From an alpha proteobacterium BAL199 (GTDB taxonomy: Bacteria > Pseudomonadota > Alphaproteobacteria > Thalassobaculales > Thalassobaculaceae), in assembly GCA_000171835.1 (NCBI GenBank), contig ABHC01000022.1:52888-116887 (forward strand): a DNA stretch of 64,000 nucleotides, given 5' to 3'. This document shows positions 35,521 to 44,765 of the stretch, piece after piece (the first letter of the stretch is position 1; each line of letters opens with the position of its first letter). The notes beneath the pieces are model-generated. The model made no database searches, was not told the origin of the DNA, and was given only the letters and a program-made list of their open reading frames with translations. The translations under genes were made by a program, and so were the position numbers.

Positions 35521-36618
35521 AGAACATTCCTTGCCTATCCGGTTGTTACCCACACCCACTAAATGTAGGGTGAGTCCATTCTCCCGAGTAGAGCCCGTCG
35601 AAGGTCGGCGCTGCGGCCCCGCCGGCGATTCCGAGCAGTGAGCGGAACGAGTTGAACGGATAGAAGCGCCGATTGAAGCGGAACGTGAACTCGTTGAGGT
35701 AGGCTTGCAGATGCTTGGCACTGACGCCGTGATGGATGCCATTGATCCAGGTCTTCAGATTGGCGAAGACCAAGTGGATGATCGGCAGGAATTCCTCTGC
35801 GATCTCCGGGTCTCCGCATTCGGCGATCGCGTGGTGGTCGAATCCGCGCTTGCGAAGCCCGGCATAGCCGCTCCAGTCGTCGGTGACGATCAGCGATCCG
35901 GGAGCAACGGCGTTTTCGACGAAACTGCCGAGCGAATTGGCGCTGCGGTCGGGGACGACGGCGAGACGAACGCGTCCCGCGTAGCGACCGTCTTTCCGAT
36001 TGTCGAGTTTGGTTCCCGGCTTGCGGCGACGCACCTCCACGGCGCAGGAGACGAGAACCTTGTGATGGACTCCCCGGCCCTCGCCTCGGGTGCGCCCTCC
36101 AACCCACGTTTCATCCACTTCGACATGCTCTTGCGGCTTGCCGCCAATCTTGTCGCGCTCTGGGCGCACCATCGCGGCGCGGAGCTTGTGAAGGATGCCG
36201 AATGCAGTCTCATAGCGCGACAGGCCGAGTTGCCGTTGAAATTGAACGGCCGACATTCCGGGCGTCTGGCTGGCCATCAGGTAAGCCGCCCAGAACCAGG
36301 TCGACAACGGCGTGTGACTGCGCTCCATGACAGTCCCAGCCATCAGGCTTACGTCTTTGCGACAGGCGCGGCAGCGCAGAACGCCCGGACGCGCCTCGAA
36401 ACGGAACGGTTCGCCGACAACGCCGCATCTCGGGCAGACGAACCCACCATTCCAGCGGGCCTTTTCGAGATATGCAGCACAGGCCGCGTCGTCGGGAAAA
36501 AAGCACTGAAATTCCGGCAGCGACTGCGGAAACGGCAGATCTTCTCGGGCCAGGACATCCATGCCAAACGCTAGATCTAGTGGGCATGGGAGTCAACCGG
36601 ATAGGCAAGGAATATTCT
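35521..36618 (-). mobile_element. IS1595-family insertion sequence
   Basis: The element is about 1.1 kb. 25-bp terminal inverted repeats lie at 35521-35545 and 36594-36618 (shared core CATTCCTTGCCTATCCGGTT, with one mismatch at the fifth base of the repeat). It encodes a single transposase. No clear direct target repeat was seen, so an older insertion or flank rearrangement is possible. Confidence 0.85.
35546..36562 (-). CDS. IS1595-family (ISXO2-like) transposase
   Basis: The product has 338 residues. An N-terminal zinc ribbon (CPRCGVVGEPFRF then CRACRKDVS) is followed by TVMERSHTPLSTWFWAAYLM and the DDE-type ISXO2 domain: HVEVDETWVGGRTRGEG, SLIVTDDWSGYAGL and a late HLQAYLNEFTFRFNRR. The stop lies right at the end of the left terminal repeat. 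It appears intact. Confidence 0.9.
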   Translation of the reverse strand: MDVLAREDLPFPQSLPEFQCFFPDDAACAAYLEKARWNGGFVCPRCGVVGEPFRFEARPGVLRCRACRKDVSLMAGTVMERSHTPLSTWFWAAYLMASQTPGMSAVQFQRQLGLSRYETAFGILHKLRAAMVRPERDKIGGKPQEHVEVDETWVGGRTRGEGRGVHHKVLVSCAVEVRRRKPGTKLDNRKDGRYAGRVRLAVVPDRSANSLGSFVENAVAPGSLIVTDDWSGYAGLRKRGFDHHAIAECGDPEIAEEFLPIIHLVFANLKTWINGIHHGVSAKHLQAYLNEFTFRFNRRFYPFNSFRSLLGIAGGAAAPTFDGLYSGEWTHPTFSGCG

Positions 36619-36733
36619 ATAATGATTATCCAGTATATAGACATTTTAGAATATTATCAGAATCTCAGTTAAAATTACGTATTTAAAATACAAATACATG
36701 ATGACTTATATGAAATAAATACAATTTATTTTA

Positions 36734-37606
36734 TCAATGTGTGATTCTACAATAGCCGTTTACTGTGTGGCTTCGAAAGCCGTCGGTGGATTTTAATTCT
36801 ATATCAGCTCCAAATTCCTTTAAAATCGAAAATCCCAACGACTTTAATGCAAACTCTAGTTTGTATTTTGCGGTCCCGTAGCATTTATTGCCAGTAATAG
36901 TGCCTTGAGTTCCTGCGGGTGGATCGATACTCATTGTATACATAAAGCCTGTGTCTCCGGTGTTTTCAGATACAATACACGAGTTCATGTTGTTTTTTTG
37001 ACATGTAGAGTCAACGCAGGTTCTGATCCACTCCGCATCCGCGCCGTACAGGTAGCGTCCAATTACTCTAGTTTCACACTGCTGGCCCTCTTTGGCTTTT
37101 GAATAAAGTGAGGCGCTTGCTACACGGCTGCCATCAAGAAAGACCCCGGATACTCGCGTTCCGTTTGGTGATATTGCAAACTCTGTATAAATATGGCTTC
37201 CATCAATAAGATGAAGATTAATGGAGATGTGATAATCTCCAATTTGAACTGCCTTATTCAATGCTATTTCATCAGATTTCGTTGGAAATCCATGTTTTTG
37301 AAGGGTTTTGAATTTAATTACAGTTTGCTCCGCACCCGACAGTAAAATAATGGTCGAGTGTTTTAAGATTCTCTGGCGCGCATCCTCGACAGTGTCAGCA
37401 TTTAGAAGGTTAAAATTTTCAATATTCATATTCACACCGTGTCTTCGCAAATTGTAATCGATGGCCATAAGAACGTTCCGCGCACCGGAAGTTGGAAATT
37501 TTTCTAGAGATTGTGCCGATGCTGACTGCCGCAAACTAAAAAAAATCAGAATCCCAAGGGCGATCAAAACGCCTATCACTATCCAAATTTTATGATTCTT
37601 ATTCAT
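36734..37606 (-). CDS. AT-rich orphan membrane-anchored protein
   Basis: The product has 290 residues from ATG 37606 (an upstream frame extends 16 codons). One N-terminal helix (IWIVIGVLIALGILIFF) anchors or exports it. The body has HSTIILLSGAEQTVIKFKTL, YHISINLHLIDGSHIYTEFA and four or more Cys in a periplasmic part (EWIRTCVDSTCQKNNMNSC), likely disulfide-bonded. No family recognised. GC is far below the host; together with the adjacent IS it marks acquired DNA. Confidence 0.6.
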   Translation of the reverse strand: MNKNHKIWIVIGVLIALGILIFFSLRQSASAQSLEKFPTSGARNVLMAIDYNLRRHGVNMNIENFNLLNADTVEDARQRILKHSTIILLSGAEQTVIKFKTLQKHGFPTKSDEIALNKAVQIGDYHISINLHLIDGSHIYTEFAISPNGTRVSGVFLDGSRVASASLYSKAKEGQQCETRVIGRYLYGADAEWIRTCVDSTCQKNNMNSCIVSENTGDTGFMYTMSIDPPAGTQGTITGNKCYGTAKYKLEFALKSLGFSILKEFGADIELKSTDGFRSHTVNGYCRITH

Positions 37607-37822
37607 GGAGCCACTCCAGTCGATGTCGCAATCCAAGGCAAGTTGTTTCAGCAAGACATAATTAAATCACTGGACAATAGCATTTTGCAATATCGTTGCC
37701 ATGCTGGGTTGATGTGAGCGTCAAGATTACCGCTACATGATCCGTATCAATCGGCAAACCAACCTCACTGAACGATACGAAGCGCTGCTCGCTTCAGAAT
37801 CACCAACCTTTCGTTCCTACTC

Positions 37823-38707
37823 CTACCGTAACGCCACCCCGAGCCCCGCTACCACCAGCACCAACCCGCCGACCACGCCGGCTGTCAGCGGTTCGCCCAG
37901 CAGCAGGGTGCCCAGCAGCGCTGCGGTCACCGGGCTGAGGCCGAGGAACATGGCGACCCGGGTCGGCGGGGCGTGGCGCAGGGCGTACAGCCAGACGAGG
38001 TACCCGCCGGCGCTCGACACGGCGATGAACAGCACCGCCGCCCAGGCCGTGGTGTCGAGGCGTGGCCAGGCGCTGAAGAAGCCCTCGCCGGTCGCGAGAA
38101 CCGCCAGGAAGGCGACCGACGCCGCCATCGCCACGAAGCCGACCGGCAGGGTCGGATAGCGCTGCAGGTAAGGCCGGTACAGGACCGAGCAGACCGCGCC
38201 GGTGAATGCGGCACCCAGTGCTGCGCCGGCGCCGATCCAGGCATCGGTTCCAGTGTCGGAGCCGCCGATATCCGCGATCACCGCACTTTCGCCCAGCGTC
38301 AGCGCGACACCGAGGATCGAGACCGTGACGCCGATGGTGACCCGCGCCGACAGAGGTTCGCGCCGGGTGGCGGCACTCAGCACCAGGGTCAGCAGCGGGA
38401 AAGTGGCGAAGATCAGGCTGGCGCGAGCCGCCGGGATGTATTGCAGGGCGAGGTTCAGCAGTGCGATCAGCACGCCGAATTGCAGGATACCGAGCACCGC
38501 GATCGGCGCGATGTCGCGGCGCGCGAACCGCGGCCGGCCGATAGCCAGCACCACCGGCGCCAGGATCAGGCAGCCGATGGCGTAGCGCAGCAGGGCGAGC
38601 GATATCGGGCCGATCTGGCCGACCGCGAAACGGGTCGCGACGATGTTCGCCCCGACCTGGATACCGGTTGCGGCGGCAGCCAGAATGGCGAGCCGGTACG
38701 GGCTCAC
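37823..38707 (-). CDS. DMT/EamA-family transporter
   Basis: The product has 294 residues from GTG 38707, with ten predicted membrane helices in two EamA repeats: ANIVATRFAVGQIGPISLAL and PAARASLIFATFPLLTLVLS in the first, GGYLVWLYALRHAPPTRVAM and LGLSPVTAALLGTLLLGEPL in the second. It exports a small metabolite, unidentified. Its start overlaps the stop of the HTH/GNAT gene (GTGA), which probably regulates it. Confidence 0.85.
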   Translation of the reverse strand: MSPYRLAILAAAATGIQVGANIVATRFAVGQIGPISLALLRYAIGCLILAPVVLAIGRPRFARRDIAPIAVLGILQFGVLIALLNLALQYIPAARASLIFATFPLLTLVLSAATRREPLSARVTIGVTVSILGVALTLGESAVIADIGGSDTGTDAWIGAGAALGAAFTGAVCSVLYRPYLQRYPTLPVGFVAMAASVAFLAVLATGEGFFSAWPRLDTTAWAAVLFIAVSSAGGYLVWLYALRHAPPTRVAMFLGLSPVTAALLGTLLLGEPLTAGVVGGLVLVVAGLGVALR

Positions 38708-39627
38708 AGTTCCAGCGCCCAGGTCTCGCCAACCATGTCGTGGCCGAAGCTGTGGTGTGGCTCGCTTTCGATCAGGGTGAAGCCGCCGGTCTCGTAGATC
38801 CGGCGCGCCGCGGTCAGGATGTCGTTGGTCCACAGCACCATCCGGCGGTACCCGGTGGCGCGTGCGTAGGCCACCGCCTCGTCGACCAGCCGCCGGCCGA
38901 TCCCCAGGCCGCGCGCCGACGGCTCGACGTACAGCAGGCGCAGCTTGGCGGTGGTCTCGTCGGCCCGGACCACGAACACCGAGCCCACAGGCTCGCCGTC
39001 GTGCTCGGCGATCCAGCAGCGCTCGCGCTCGGGGTCGAAATTGCGGATGAAACCGGCGGCGACCTCGGCCACCATCGCCTCGAAGCTGTTGTCCCAGCCG
39101 TATTCCTGGGCGTAGAGCGCGGCGTGGCGGTGGATCACCCAGCCCATGTCGCCGGGCCGGTGCGGGCGCAGAACGACGCCATCGGTTTTGGTGGTGCCGC
39201 CGCCGATCAAGGTCTCAACCGTCCGCATCGCCTCGACCAGCCGGGCCTGATCGGCGTCGGACAGCGGCGCCAGCATGGTCGCCACCTCGTCGCGCGAGCG
39301 CTGGTTCAGTGGCGCGAAGATGCGTTGGCCGGTCTCGGTCAGGGTCAGTTCCTGACGGCGGGCGTCGGATTGCGCCGGCGCGGTATCGACCAGCCCGCGT
39401 TCGCGGAAATTTCGCAGGATCCGGCTGAGGTAGCCGGGATCGAGGCCCAGGTCACGGCGCAGGTCGCTGGCGGTGATACCCGGACGATGCGCGAGCTCGT
39501 AGAGGATGCGGGTTTCGGTCAGCGAGAACGAACTGTCGAGCAGCCCTTCGTTCAACGCGCCGACGTGGCGGGTGATGAAGCGGTTGAAGGCGCGCACGGC
39601 GTTGATCCGTGCCTCGGTGTCGACCAT
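38704..39627 (-). CDS. MarR-type HTH fused to GNAT acetyltransferase
   Basis: The product has 307 residues. The N-terminal 145 are a MarR winged HTH (SLTETRILYELAHRPG, DLGLDPGYLSRILRNF), the C-terminal 155 a GNAT domain with acetyl-CoA loop LYVEPSARGLGIGRRLVDEA and WTNDILTAARRIYETGGF. The fusion is a known bifunctional type. It is co-transcribed with a DMT exporter; acetylation and export of the same compound is a natural reading. Confidence 0.9.
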   Translation of the reverse strand: MVDTEARINAVRAFNRFITRHVGALNEGLLDSSFSLTETRILYELAHRPGITASDLRRDLGLDPGYLSRILRNFRERGLVDTAPAQSDARRQELTLTETGQRIFAPLNQRSRDEVATMLAPLSDADQARLVEAMRTVETLIGGGTTKTDGVVLRPHRPGDMGWVIHRHAALYAQEYGWDNSFEAMVAEVAAGFIRNFDPERERCWIAEHDGEPVGSVFVVRADETTAKLRLLYVEPSARGLGIGRRLVDEAVAYARATGYRRMVLWTNDILTAARRIYETGGFTLIESEPHHSFGHDMVGETWALEL

Positions 39628-39668
39628 GGCTTGGCCCTCCTCATAATGTTTGACAAAATCAACAAGAC

Positions 39669-39685
39669 AATTGCCTTAGTCAATT
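39669..39685. promoter_or_regulatory. Probable MarR operator/promoter
   Basis: AATTG-N7-CAATT is an inverted repeat 42 bp upstream of the HTH/GNAT start. On the minus strand it contains TTGACT, a fair -35. Self-repression by the downstream MarR-type protein is the simplest reading. Confidence 0.45.
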
Positions 39686-39776
39686 AAATATCAGATGCCA
39701 GGATGGTGTTGCCGATTGCGGACCGGCGGCTGCGCGCTATGATCCCGGCAATGAATCCACCCCAGGAGTGAACGCC

Positions 39777-41312
39777 ATGGCCGCCGCCGATAACGTCCGG
39801 CTGACCATCCGTCTGAACGCAACCGACAACGTGATCACCGCGCGCACCGAATTGCTGCCCGGCACCCCGATCCCGGGTGAGAACGTGACGGTCGCCCAGC
39901 CGATTCCCGCCGGCCACAAGGTCGCCACCCGTCCGATCGCGGCGGGCGAGGCGATCCGCAAGTACGACCAGATCATCGGTTTTGCGACAGAGGCGGTCGC
40001 CGTCGGCGAGCACGTCCATGTGCACAACGTCGAGATGCAGGATTTCGAGCGCGACTATGCGTTCGGCAAGGATGCCAAGCCGACCGCCTACTTCAACAAC
40101 TCCGAACAGGCGACCTTCCAGGGCTTCCGCCGCTCCAACGGCAGTGTCGGCACCCGGAACTACATCGGCGTGCTGACCAGCGTGAACTGCTCGGCGACCG
40201 CCGCGAAGTACATCGCCGAGGCGCTGACGCCGGAGATCATGGCGAAGTACCCGAATGTCGACGGGGTGGTGGCGCTCACCCACTCCACCGGCTGCGGCAT
40301 GGCCGGCGACGGCGAGGGCTACGCCAACCTGCAGCGCGTGCTGTGGGGCTTCGCCCGGCACCCGAACTTCGCCGGTATCGTCATGGTCGGCCTCGGCTGC
40401 GAGGTGAACCAGATCGACTTCCTGCTGGAGGCCTACGGGATCGAGCGTGGCCCGCGCTTCCAGACCATGAACATCCAGGACACCGGCGGGCTGCGGAAAA
40501 CCGTCGAGCGGGGTGCTTCGATCATCAAGGAGATGCTGCCGGAGGCCAACAAGGCCGAGCGCGGCCCCTGCCCGGCGAGCGAGTTGACCCTGGCCCTGCA
40601 ATGCGGCGGCTCCGACGCCTATTCCGGCATCACCGCCAACCCGGCTCTGGGCGAAGCGGCGAACCTGCTGGTCCGGCACGGCGGCACCGCGGTGCTGGCC
40701 GAAACCCCGGAGATCTACGGAGCCGAGCATCTGCTGACCCGTCGGGCGGTCAGCCAGGAAGTCGGCGAGAAGCTGATCGAGCGCATCAAGTGGTGGGAGG
40801 AGTACACCTCGCGCAACGGCGGCGAGATGAACAACAACCCGTCGCCGGGCAACAAGCGCGGTGGCCTGACCACCATTCTGGAGAAGTCGCTGGGGGCTGC
40901 CGCCAAGGGCGGGACCACCAACCTGACCGGTGTCTTCAAATACGGCGAGCCGATCAACACCAAGGGCTTCGTGTTCATGGACAGCCCCGGCTACGACCCG
41001 TGCTCGATCACCGGCGAGGTCGCCAGCGGCTCCAATGTGGTCTGCTTCACCACGGGCCGCGGCTCGGTCTACGGCTGCAAGCCGGCGCCGTCGCTGAAGC
41101 TCGCCACCAACACCACGATGTTCAACCGGATGTCCGACGACATGGACATCAACTGCGGCGCGATCGTCGACGACGGCGTGTCGATCGAGGCGATGGGCCA
41201 GCAGATCTTCGAGCGGATCCTCGAGGTCGCGTCCGGCTCCAAGACCCGTTCGGAAGAGCACGGGATGGGCGACAACGAGTTCATCCCGTGGCAGATCGGC
41301 GCGGTGATGTGA
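39777..41312 (+). CDS. UxaA-family (altronate-type) dehydratase
   Basis: The product has 511 residues from ATG 39777, with CAGGAG ahead. An N-terminal SAF domain (about 1-90: NVITARTELLPGTPIPGENV, AAGEAIRKYDQIIGFAT) is joined to the catalytic part: GFRRSNGSVGTRNYIGV, ALTHSTGCGMAGDGEGY and LQCGGSDAYSGITANPALG. Relatives dehydrate altronate, galactarate or similar sugar acids. Conserved Cys residues that bind metal in UxaA are present. It is coupled to a NUDIX gene (GTGA). Confidence 0.9.
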   Translation: MAAADNVRLTIRLNATDNVITARTELLPGTPIPGENVTVAQPIPAGHKVATRPIAAGEAIRKYDQIIGFATEAVAVGEHVHVHNVEMQDFERDYAFGKDAKPTAYFNNSEQATFQGFRRSNGSVGTRNYIGVLTSVNCSATAAKYIAEALTPEIMAKYPNVDGVVALTHSTGCGMAGDGEGYANLQRVLWGFARHPNFAGIVMVGLGCEVNQIDFLLEAYGIERGPRFQTMNIQDTGGLRKTVERGASIIKEMLPEANKAERGPCPASELTLALQCGGSDAYSGITANPALGEAANLLVRHGGTAVLAETPEIYGAEHLLTRRAVSQEVGEKLIERIKWWEEYTSRNGGEMNNNPSPGNKRGGLTTILEKSLGAAAKGGTTNLTGVFKYGEPINTKGFVFMDSPGYDPCSITGEVASGSNVVCFTTGRGSVYGCKPAPSLKLATNTTMFNRMSDDMDINCGAIVDDGVSIEAMGQQIFERILEVASGSKTRSEEHGMGDNEFIPWQIGAVM

Positions 41313-41833
41313 GCGCAGGCTCGGACGGCAGTTCCGGCAGCGGGTCGTTCGCGGACAGTTATCTCGGCAAGCTCCGGGCGGTGATCGGCAGCCGCCCGGT
41401 GCTGATGCCGGGCGCGCGGATCATCGTCGAGGACGACCGCGGCCGCATCCTGCTGATCAAACGCGGTGACATGAAGCTGTGGGGCTGGCCGTCCGGCTCG
41501 GCCGAGATCGGCCAGTCGATCGACGCCACCGCCCGCCAGGAACTGCTGGAGGAAACCGGCCTGACCGCGCACCGCCTGGTGCCGGTCGGGTTCTCCAGCC
41601 ATCCGGTCGACGACCGCATCGTCTACCCGCACGGCGATGTGCTGCACGCCTTTGCGATGATCTTCCACTGCGCCGAATGGAGCGGCGAGCCGCGGGCCGA
41701 CGGCCATGAGAGCCTGGACGTCGCCTGGTACGCCCAGGACGGCCTGCCCGACGACCGTACCTTGGCGGTCTCGCGCAGCCTGGGCGCGCTGCAGCGCTTC
41801 AAGGCGGCGGGCGGGGTATTTCAGCTGATCTGA
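41309..41833 (+). CDS. NUDIX hydrolase
   Basis: The product has 174 residues from GTG 41309. The NUDIX box is EIGQSIDATARQELLEETGL (about residues 65-84), slightly off the usual form, with Gln where GE is normal. It cleaves a nucleoside-diphosphate-linked substrate, identity unknown. The coupling to the UxaA-type gene may be incidental. Confidence 0.8.
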   Translation: MSAGSDGSSGSGSFADSYLGKLRAVIGSRPVLMPGARIIVEDDRGRILLIKRGDMKLWGWPSGSAEIGQSIDATARQELLEETGLTAHRLVPVGFSSHPVDDRIVYPHGDVLHAFAMIFHCAEWSGEPRADGHESLDVAWYAQDGLPDDRTLAVSRSLGALQRFKAAGGVFQLI

Positions 41834-41954
41834 GGGCGGCAGGCCCTTCGTGGCGCGCTTCGCTTGCACTTCAGGGCGACAGATAGGTGTTTGTTATCAC
41901 TAATGTTCTGTCGTTCTGACGTGCGCGAAGGGCCCGCCGGCCCGGCCGTCTCGC
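41834..41954. other. Gap between convergent genes with partial inverted repeat
   Basis: The gap has a loose inverted match, GGCCCTTCG near 41841 and GCGCGAAGGGCCC near 41923. It may help end both transcripts. No gene. Confidence 0.35.
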
Positions 41955-42578
41955 TTAGTACAGTCCGCGTTCTGCCATGATCCGGGCTTGGCGCTCGGAT
42001 TCCTCGAGGGTGATGCCGGCGACGTGGTCGGTCAGCATCTGAGTGTAGGACGCCAGGATCGAACGGTCGATGCGCTTGTCCGGGTTCCAAAGATCGGAGC
42101 GGACCAGGGCTTTCGAGCAGTGCAGGAACGCCTCCTTCACCTCGATCAGCAGCCCGATCTTCGGCGCACGGCGCTGCATGGTCAGCGGCTCCAGCAGGCG
42201 GGCGTCGTCGGTGATCTGCGCGGTGCCGTTGATCCGCAGGGTCTCGCCCATGCCCGGCACCAGGAACAGCATGCCTATCGCCGGGTTGGCCAGCAGGTTG
42301 GCGAAGTTGTCGAGCCGGTTGTTGCCGACCCGGTCGGGCAGCAGCAGGTGGGTGTCGTCGAGCACCGCCACGAAGCCCGGCGGATCGCCGCGCGGCGAGA
42401 CGTCGGCGCCGTCCGGGCCCTGGGTTGAGATCACGCAAAACGGCGACAGCGCCAGGATGTCACGGCAGTGCTGGTCGAGCCGGGACAGCACCTTGTCCGA
42501 CGCCCGGCTCATCGGCGCCAGGTGCAGGGCGCGCAGACCGGCCTCGTCGGTCACGAAACTGATGTCGTCGGGCAGCAT
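41955..42578 (-). CDS. PPOX-type FMN-binding protein
   Basis: The product has 207 residues. It matches the pyridoxamine-5'-phosphate-oxidase-like split-barrel group known from MSMEG_1061-type proteins: ALSPFCVISTQGPDGADVSP, PRGDPPGFVAVLDDTHLLLP, RVGNNRLDNFANLLANPAIG and ETLRINGTAQI. FMN or F420 binding is expected, substrate unknown. It is monocistronic. Confidence 0.85.
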   Translation of the reverse strand: MLPDDISFVTDEAGLRALHLAPMSRASDKVLSRLDQHCRDILALSPFCVISTQGPDGADVSPRGDPPGFVAVLDDTHLLLPDRVGNNRLDNFANLLANPAIGMLFLVPGMGETLRINGTAQITDDARLLEPLTMQRRAPKIGLLIEVKEAFLHCSKALVRSDLWNPDKRIDRSILASYTQMLTDHVAGITLEESERQARIMAERGLY

Positions 42579-42629
42579 GGGGAGCCTCCGGGTGCCGTGT
42601 TCGGTGTCACTCTAGCCGAGGCGGCGTGC

Positions 42630-43475
42630 CTACTGGAACAGGCCCAGCAGTACCTGCGGCGCGTCGTTGGCGATGCCCAGGGTCTGCACCGACAACTGCT
42701 GGCGAACCTGCAGCGCGCTCTGCTCGGCGGAGGCGCGGGCCATATCGGCGTCGACGATGTTGCCGAGGCCTTCCTCGGTGGCGTCCAAGGTAGCCTGGAG
42801 CTGCTGGGTCTGCAGTTCGAGCTGACGCAGGTCGCTGCCGAGCTGGCCGAGAGCGGTGCTGATCTGGATTTCCTGCTGCTGGGCGACCGTGAGGGCAGTG
42901 AGCGCGTTAGCCGGGGTCGAAATATCCTCCGCCGCCATCAGCCCGTATGCCCGATCGAGGCGCTGGCCGTTTAAGCGCAGGGTGTCGCCCTCCAGGTTGG
43001 CCAGAACGTCGACATTGCGGACCGTGCCGACCGCGAGGTTGAACGGGATGGCGGTCTCAATGACGATGTTCACGCTGTTGTACTCGGCGTTTTCCAGCAC
43101 CTGCCGGAACTGCGCCAACAATTCGACGTAGTCGTTCTGCAGGATCTGCTGCTGCTGGGCGGTGTTACCCTCGTTGGCGCCCTCGGTAATTTTCTTGCGG
43201 ATGTCGGCCATCAGGTCGGAAACGCTGGTGGCGCCGGCCAGCGCGACCCGGGCGATGCCCTTGGCGTTGTTCAGGCCTTGGATAATAGCCCCGGTCGCCT
43301 TTATATCGCCGCGCAGGCCTTGGGCGATCGCGAAGTTCGAGGCATCGTCGATGGCGCCGCGGACTTTCTGTCCGGTCGAGACAATCTGGCCGTTGGTCGT
43401 AGACTGCCGGTTCGCCGCCTCGAGGTTGCGAAGCGCGGTCAATGCCGCCGGGTTGGTGTTGATCGAAAACCCCAT
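42630..43475 (-). CDS. Flagellin
   Basis: The product has 281 residues from ATG 43475, a short flagellin. The conserved ends are present: N-terminal FSINTNPAALTALRNLEAAN and STGQKVRGAIDDASNFAIAQ; C-terminal VDADMARASAEQSALQVRQQ and the ending LSVQTLGIANDAPQVLLGLF. The variable middle is very short (about 60 residues). No other flagellar gene lies nearby, and only 41 bp separate it from the divergent amidohydrolase gene, so its promoter probably lies inside that gene. Confidence 0.9.
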   Translation of the reverse strand: MGFSINTNPAALTALRNLEAANRQSTTNGQIVSTGQKVRGAIDDASNFAIAQGLRGDIKATGAIIQGLNNAKGIARVALAGATSVSDLMADIRKKITEGANEGNTAQQQQILQNDYVELLAQFRQVLENAEYNSVNIVIETAIPFNLAVGTVRNVDVLANLEGDTLRLNGQRLDRAYGLMAAEDISTPANALTALTVAQQQEIQISTALGQLGSDLRQLELQTQQLQATLDATEEGLGNIVDADMARASAEQSALQVRQQLSVQTLGIANDAPQVLLGLFQ

Positions 43476-43516
43476 GCCGCGCTGCAACGCAAGGACGATG
43501 CCAATGAGGTTCCGCC

Positions 43517-44566
43517 GTGGCTAAGATCCCGTTGATTCTGCCGAGCGATCCGGCGTTTTACGATTTGCCGCCGCCACCGGGATCTGAACCCCGGCGCAGT
43601 CTCGAGTCGATGCTGGCCAAAGCGGCGACAGCCACCGATGACGAGGAACATGAGCGCGAGGAGGCGGAGCGGGTTCCCGACAGACCGCTGCTGTCCGGCG
43701 CGTGCGACTCGCACATTCATGTGTTCGCCGAGCCAAAGCGGTTCGCCTATCGCGATGAGGCGTATAGCCCCGAAGCGGCCCCGGCGACCGAGTACGCGGC
43801 GACGCGACAGCGACTCGGCCTGGATCGTGTCGTGGTGGTGCAATCCAGCGCCTACGGCTTCGATCACGACTGCCTGATCGACGCCCTGGAGCAGTTGGAC
43901 ACCGGACCGGACGGCACCGGCCAAGGCCACGCCCGCGGTGTGGCTGCGGTGGCGTCGTCGGTGACGGACGGCGAGTTGCGCGATCTGGTCGCCGCCGGGT
44001 GCGTGGCTACCCGGTTCCAGATGCGCGATCCCTGGCGGCTGATCGACTGGACCGAGACCGACCGGCTGGCCGCGCGGGTCCACGACACGGTCGCCTGGGA
44101 CGTCGAGCTGCAGATGGACGGCCGGTTCCTGGCCGAGGTCGAGCCGCGCCTGATGTCCTGGCCGGGGCGGGTGATCGTCGACCACATCGGCTGCTTCCTC
44201 GGGCGGGTCGGCGACCGCGATCCGGGCCTGCGGGCGCTGCTGCGGCTGATCGACGCCGACAAGGTCTGGGTCAAGCTGTCGGGGCCGGAGGAAAGCGTCA
44301 ACGAGCCGCAGCGCCACGGCCAGCGGCCGCGCTACCGCGATGCCGAGCGGATCGCCCGGCAGCTGATCCGGTTCGCGCCGGAACGGCTGGTCTGGGGATC
44401 GAACTGGCCGCACCCGTCGGCCGGCGAGACCGAGATCGACGACGGCTGGATGCTCGATCTGCTGGGCGACTGGACCGAGGACGAGGCCCTGCGCCGGCGG
44501 ATCCTGGTCGACAACGCCGCCGAACTGTTCCGCTTCGCGCCGGCCGCCGCCGCGGAGCCATCATGA
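43517..44566 (+). CDS. Amidohydrolase (PDC-hydrolase-like TIM barrel)
   Basis: The product has 349 residues from GTG 43517. After about 60 unusual N-terminal residues the Amidohydro_2 fold begins: GACDSHIHVFAEP gives the HxH metal site, VVQSSAYGFDHDCLIDAL, GRVIVDHIGCFLG and LVWGSNWPHPS follow. It is closest in look to 2-pyrone-4,6-dicarboxylate-type hydrolases. The substrate is unknown. It ends just before the truncated Na/Pi gene. Confidence 0.8.
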   Translation: MAKIPLILPSDPAFYDLPPPPGSEPRRSLESMLAKAATATDDEEHEREEAERVPDRPLLSGACDSHIHVFAEPKRFAYRDEAYSPEAAPATEYAATRQRLGLDRVVVVQSSAYGFDHDCLIDALEQLDTGPDGTGQGHARGVAAVASSVTDGELRDLVAAGCVATRFQMRDPWRLIDWTETDRLAARVHDTVAWDVELQMDGRFLAEVEPRLMSWPGRVIVDHIGCFLGRVGDRDPGLRALLRLIDADKVWVKLSGPEESVNEPQRHGQRPRYRDAERIARQLIRFAPERLVWGSNWPHPSAGETEIDDGWMLDLLGDWTEDEALRRRILVDNAAELFRFAPAAAAEPS

Positions 44567-44576
44567 GCCGGTGACG

Positions 44577-44765
44577 ATGAGCACGGTCTTCGAGGCCGCG
44601 GGCGGTCTGGCCCTGTTCCTGCTGGCGATGGCCATGATGACCGACGGCTTGCGGTTGTTCGGCGGCGCCAATCTGAAGACGATGCTGGAGCGGTCGACCG
44701 AAACCCGACTGCGCGGGCTGGCGGCCGGTGTTGTCGGATGTATCAGCTACCACAGCGCTGTCTAA
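44577..44765 (+). pseudogene. Na/Pi-cotransporter-like gene, truncated by island
   Basis: ATG 44577 opens MSTVFEAAGGLALFLLAMAM and MTDGLRLFGGANLKTMLE, the N-terminus of the Na/Pi-cotransporter II family. Similarity breaks off after GLAAGVVG (about 44740), where the family continues with a glutamine-serine-rich TALVQSSSA helix. Instead the frame runs 8 more codons and stops. The rest of the gene is not in the window; GC drops at the same point, marking the island's left edge. Confidence 0.75.

Noticed and set aside
39684..41261. 525-codon minus-strand frame over the UxaA-type gene
   Set aside because: Shadow of a well-supported dehydratase gene.
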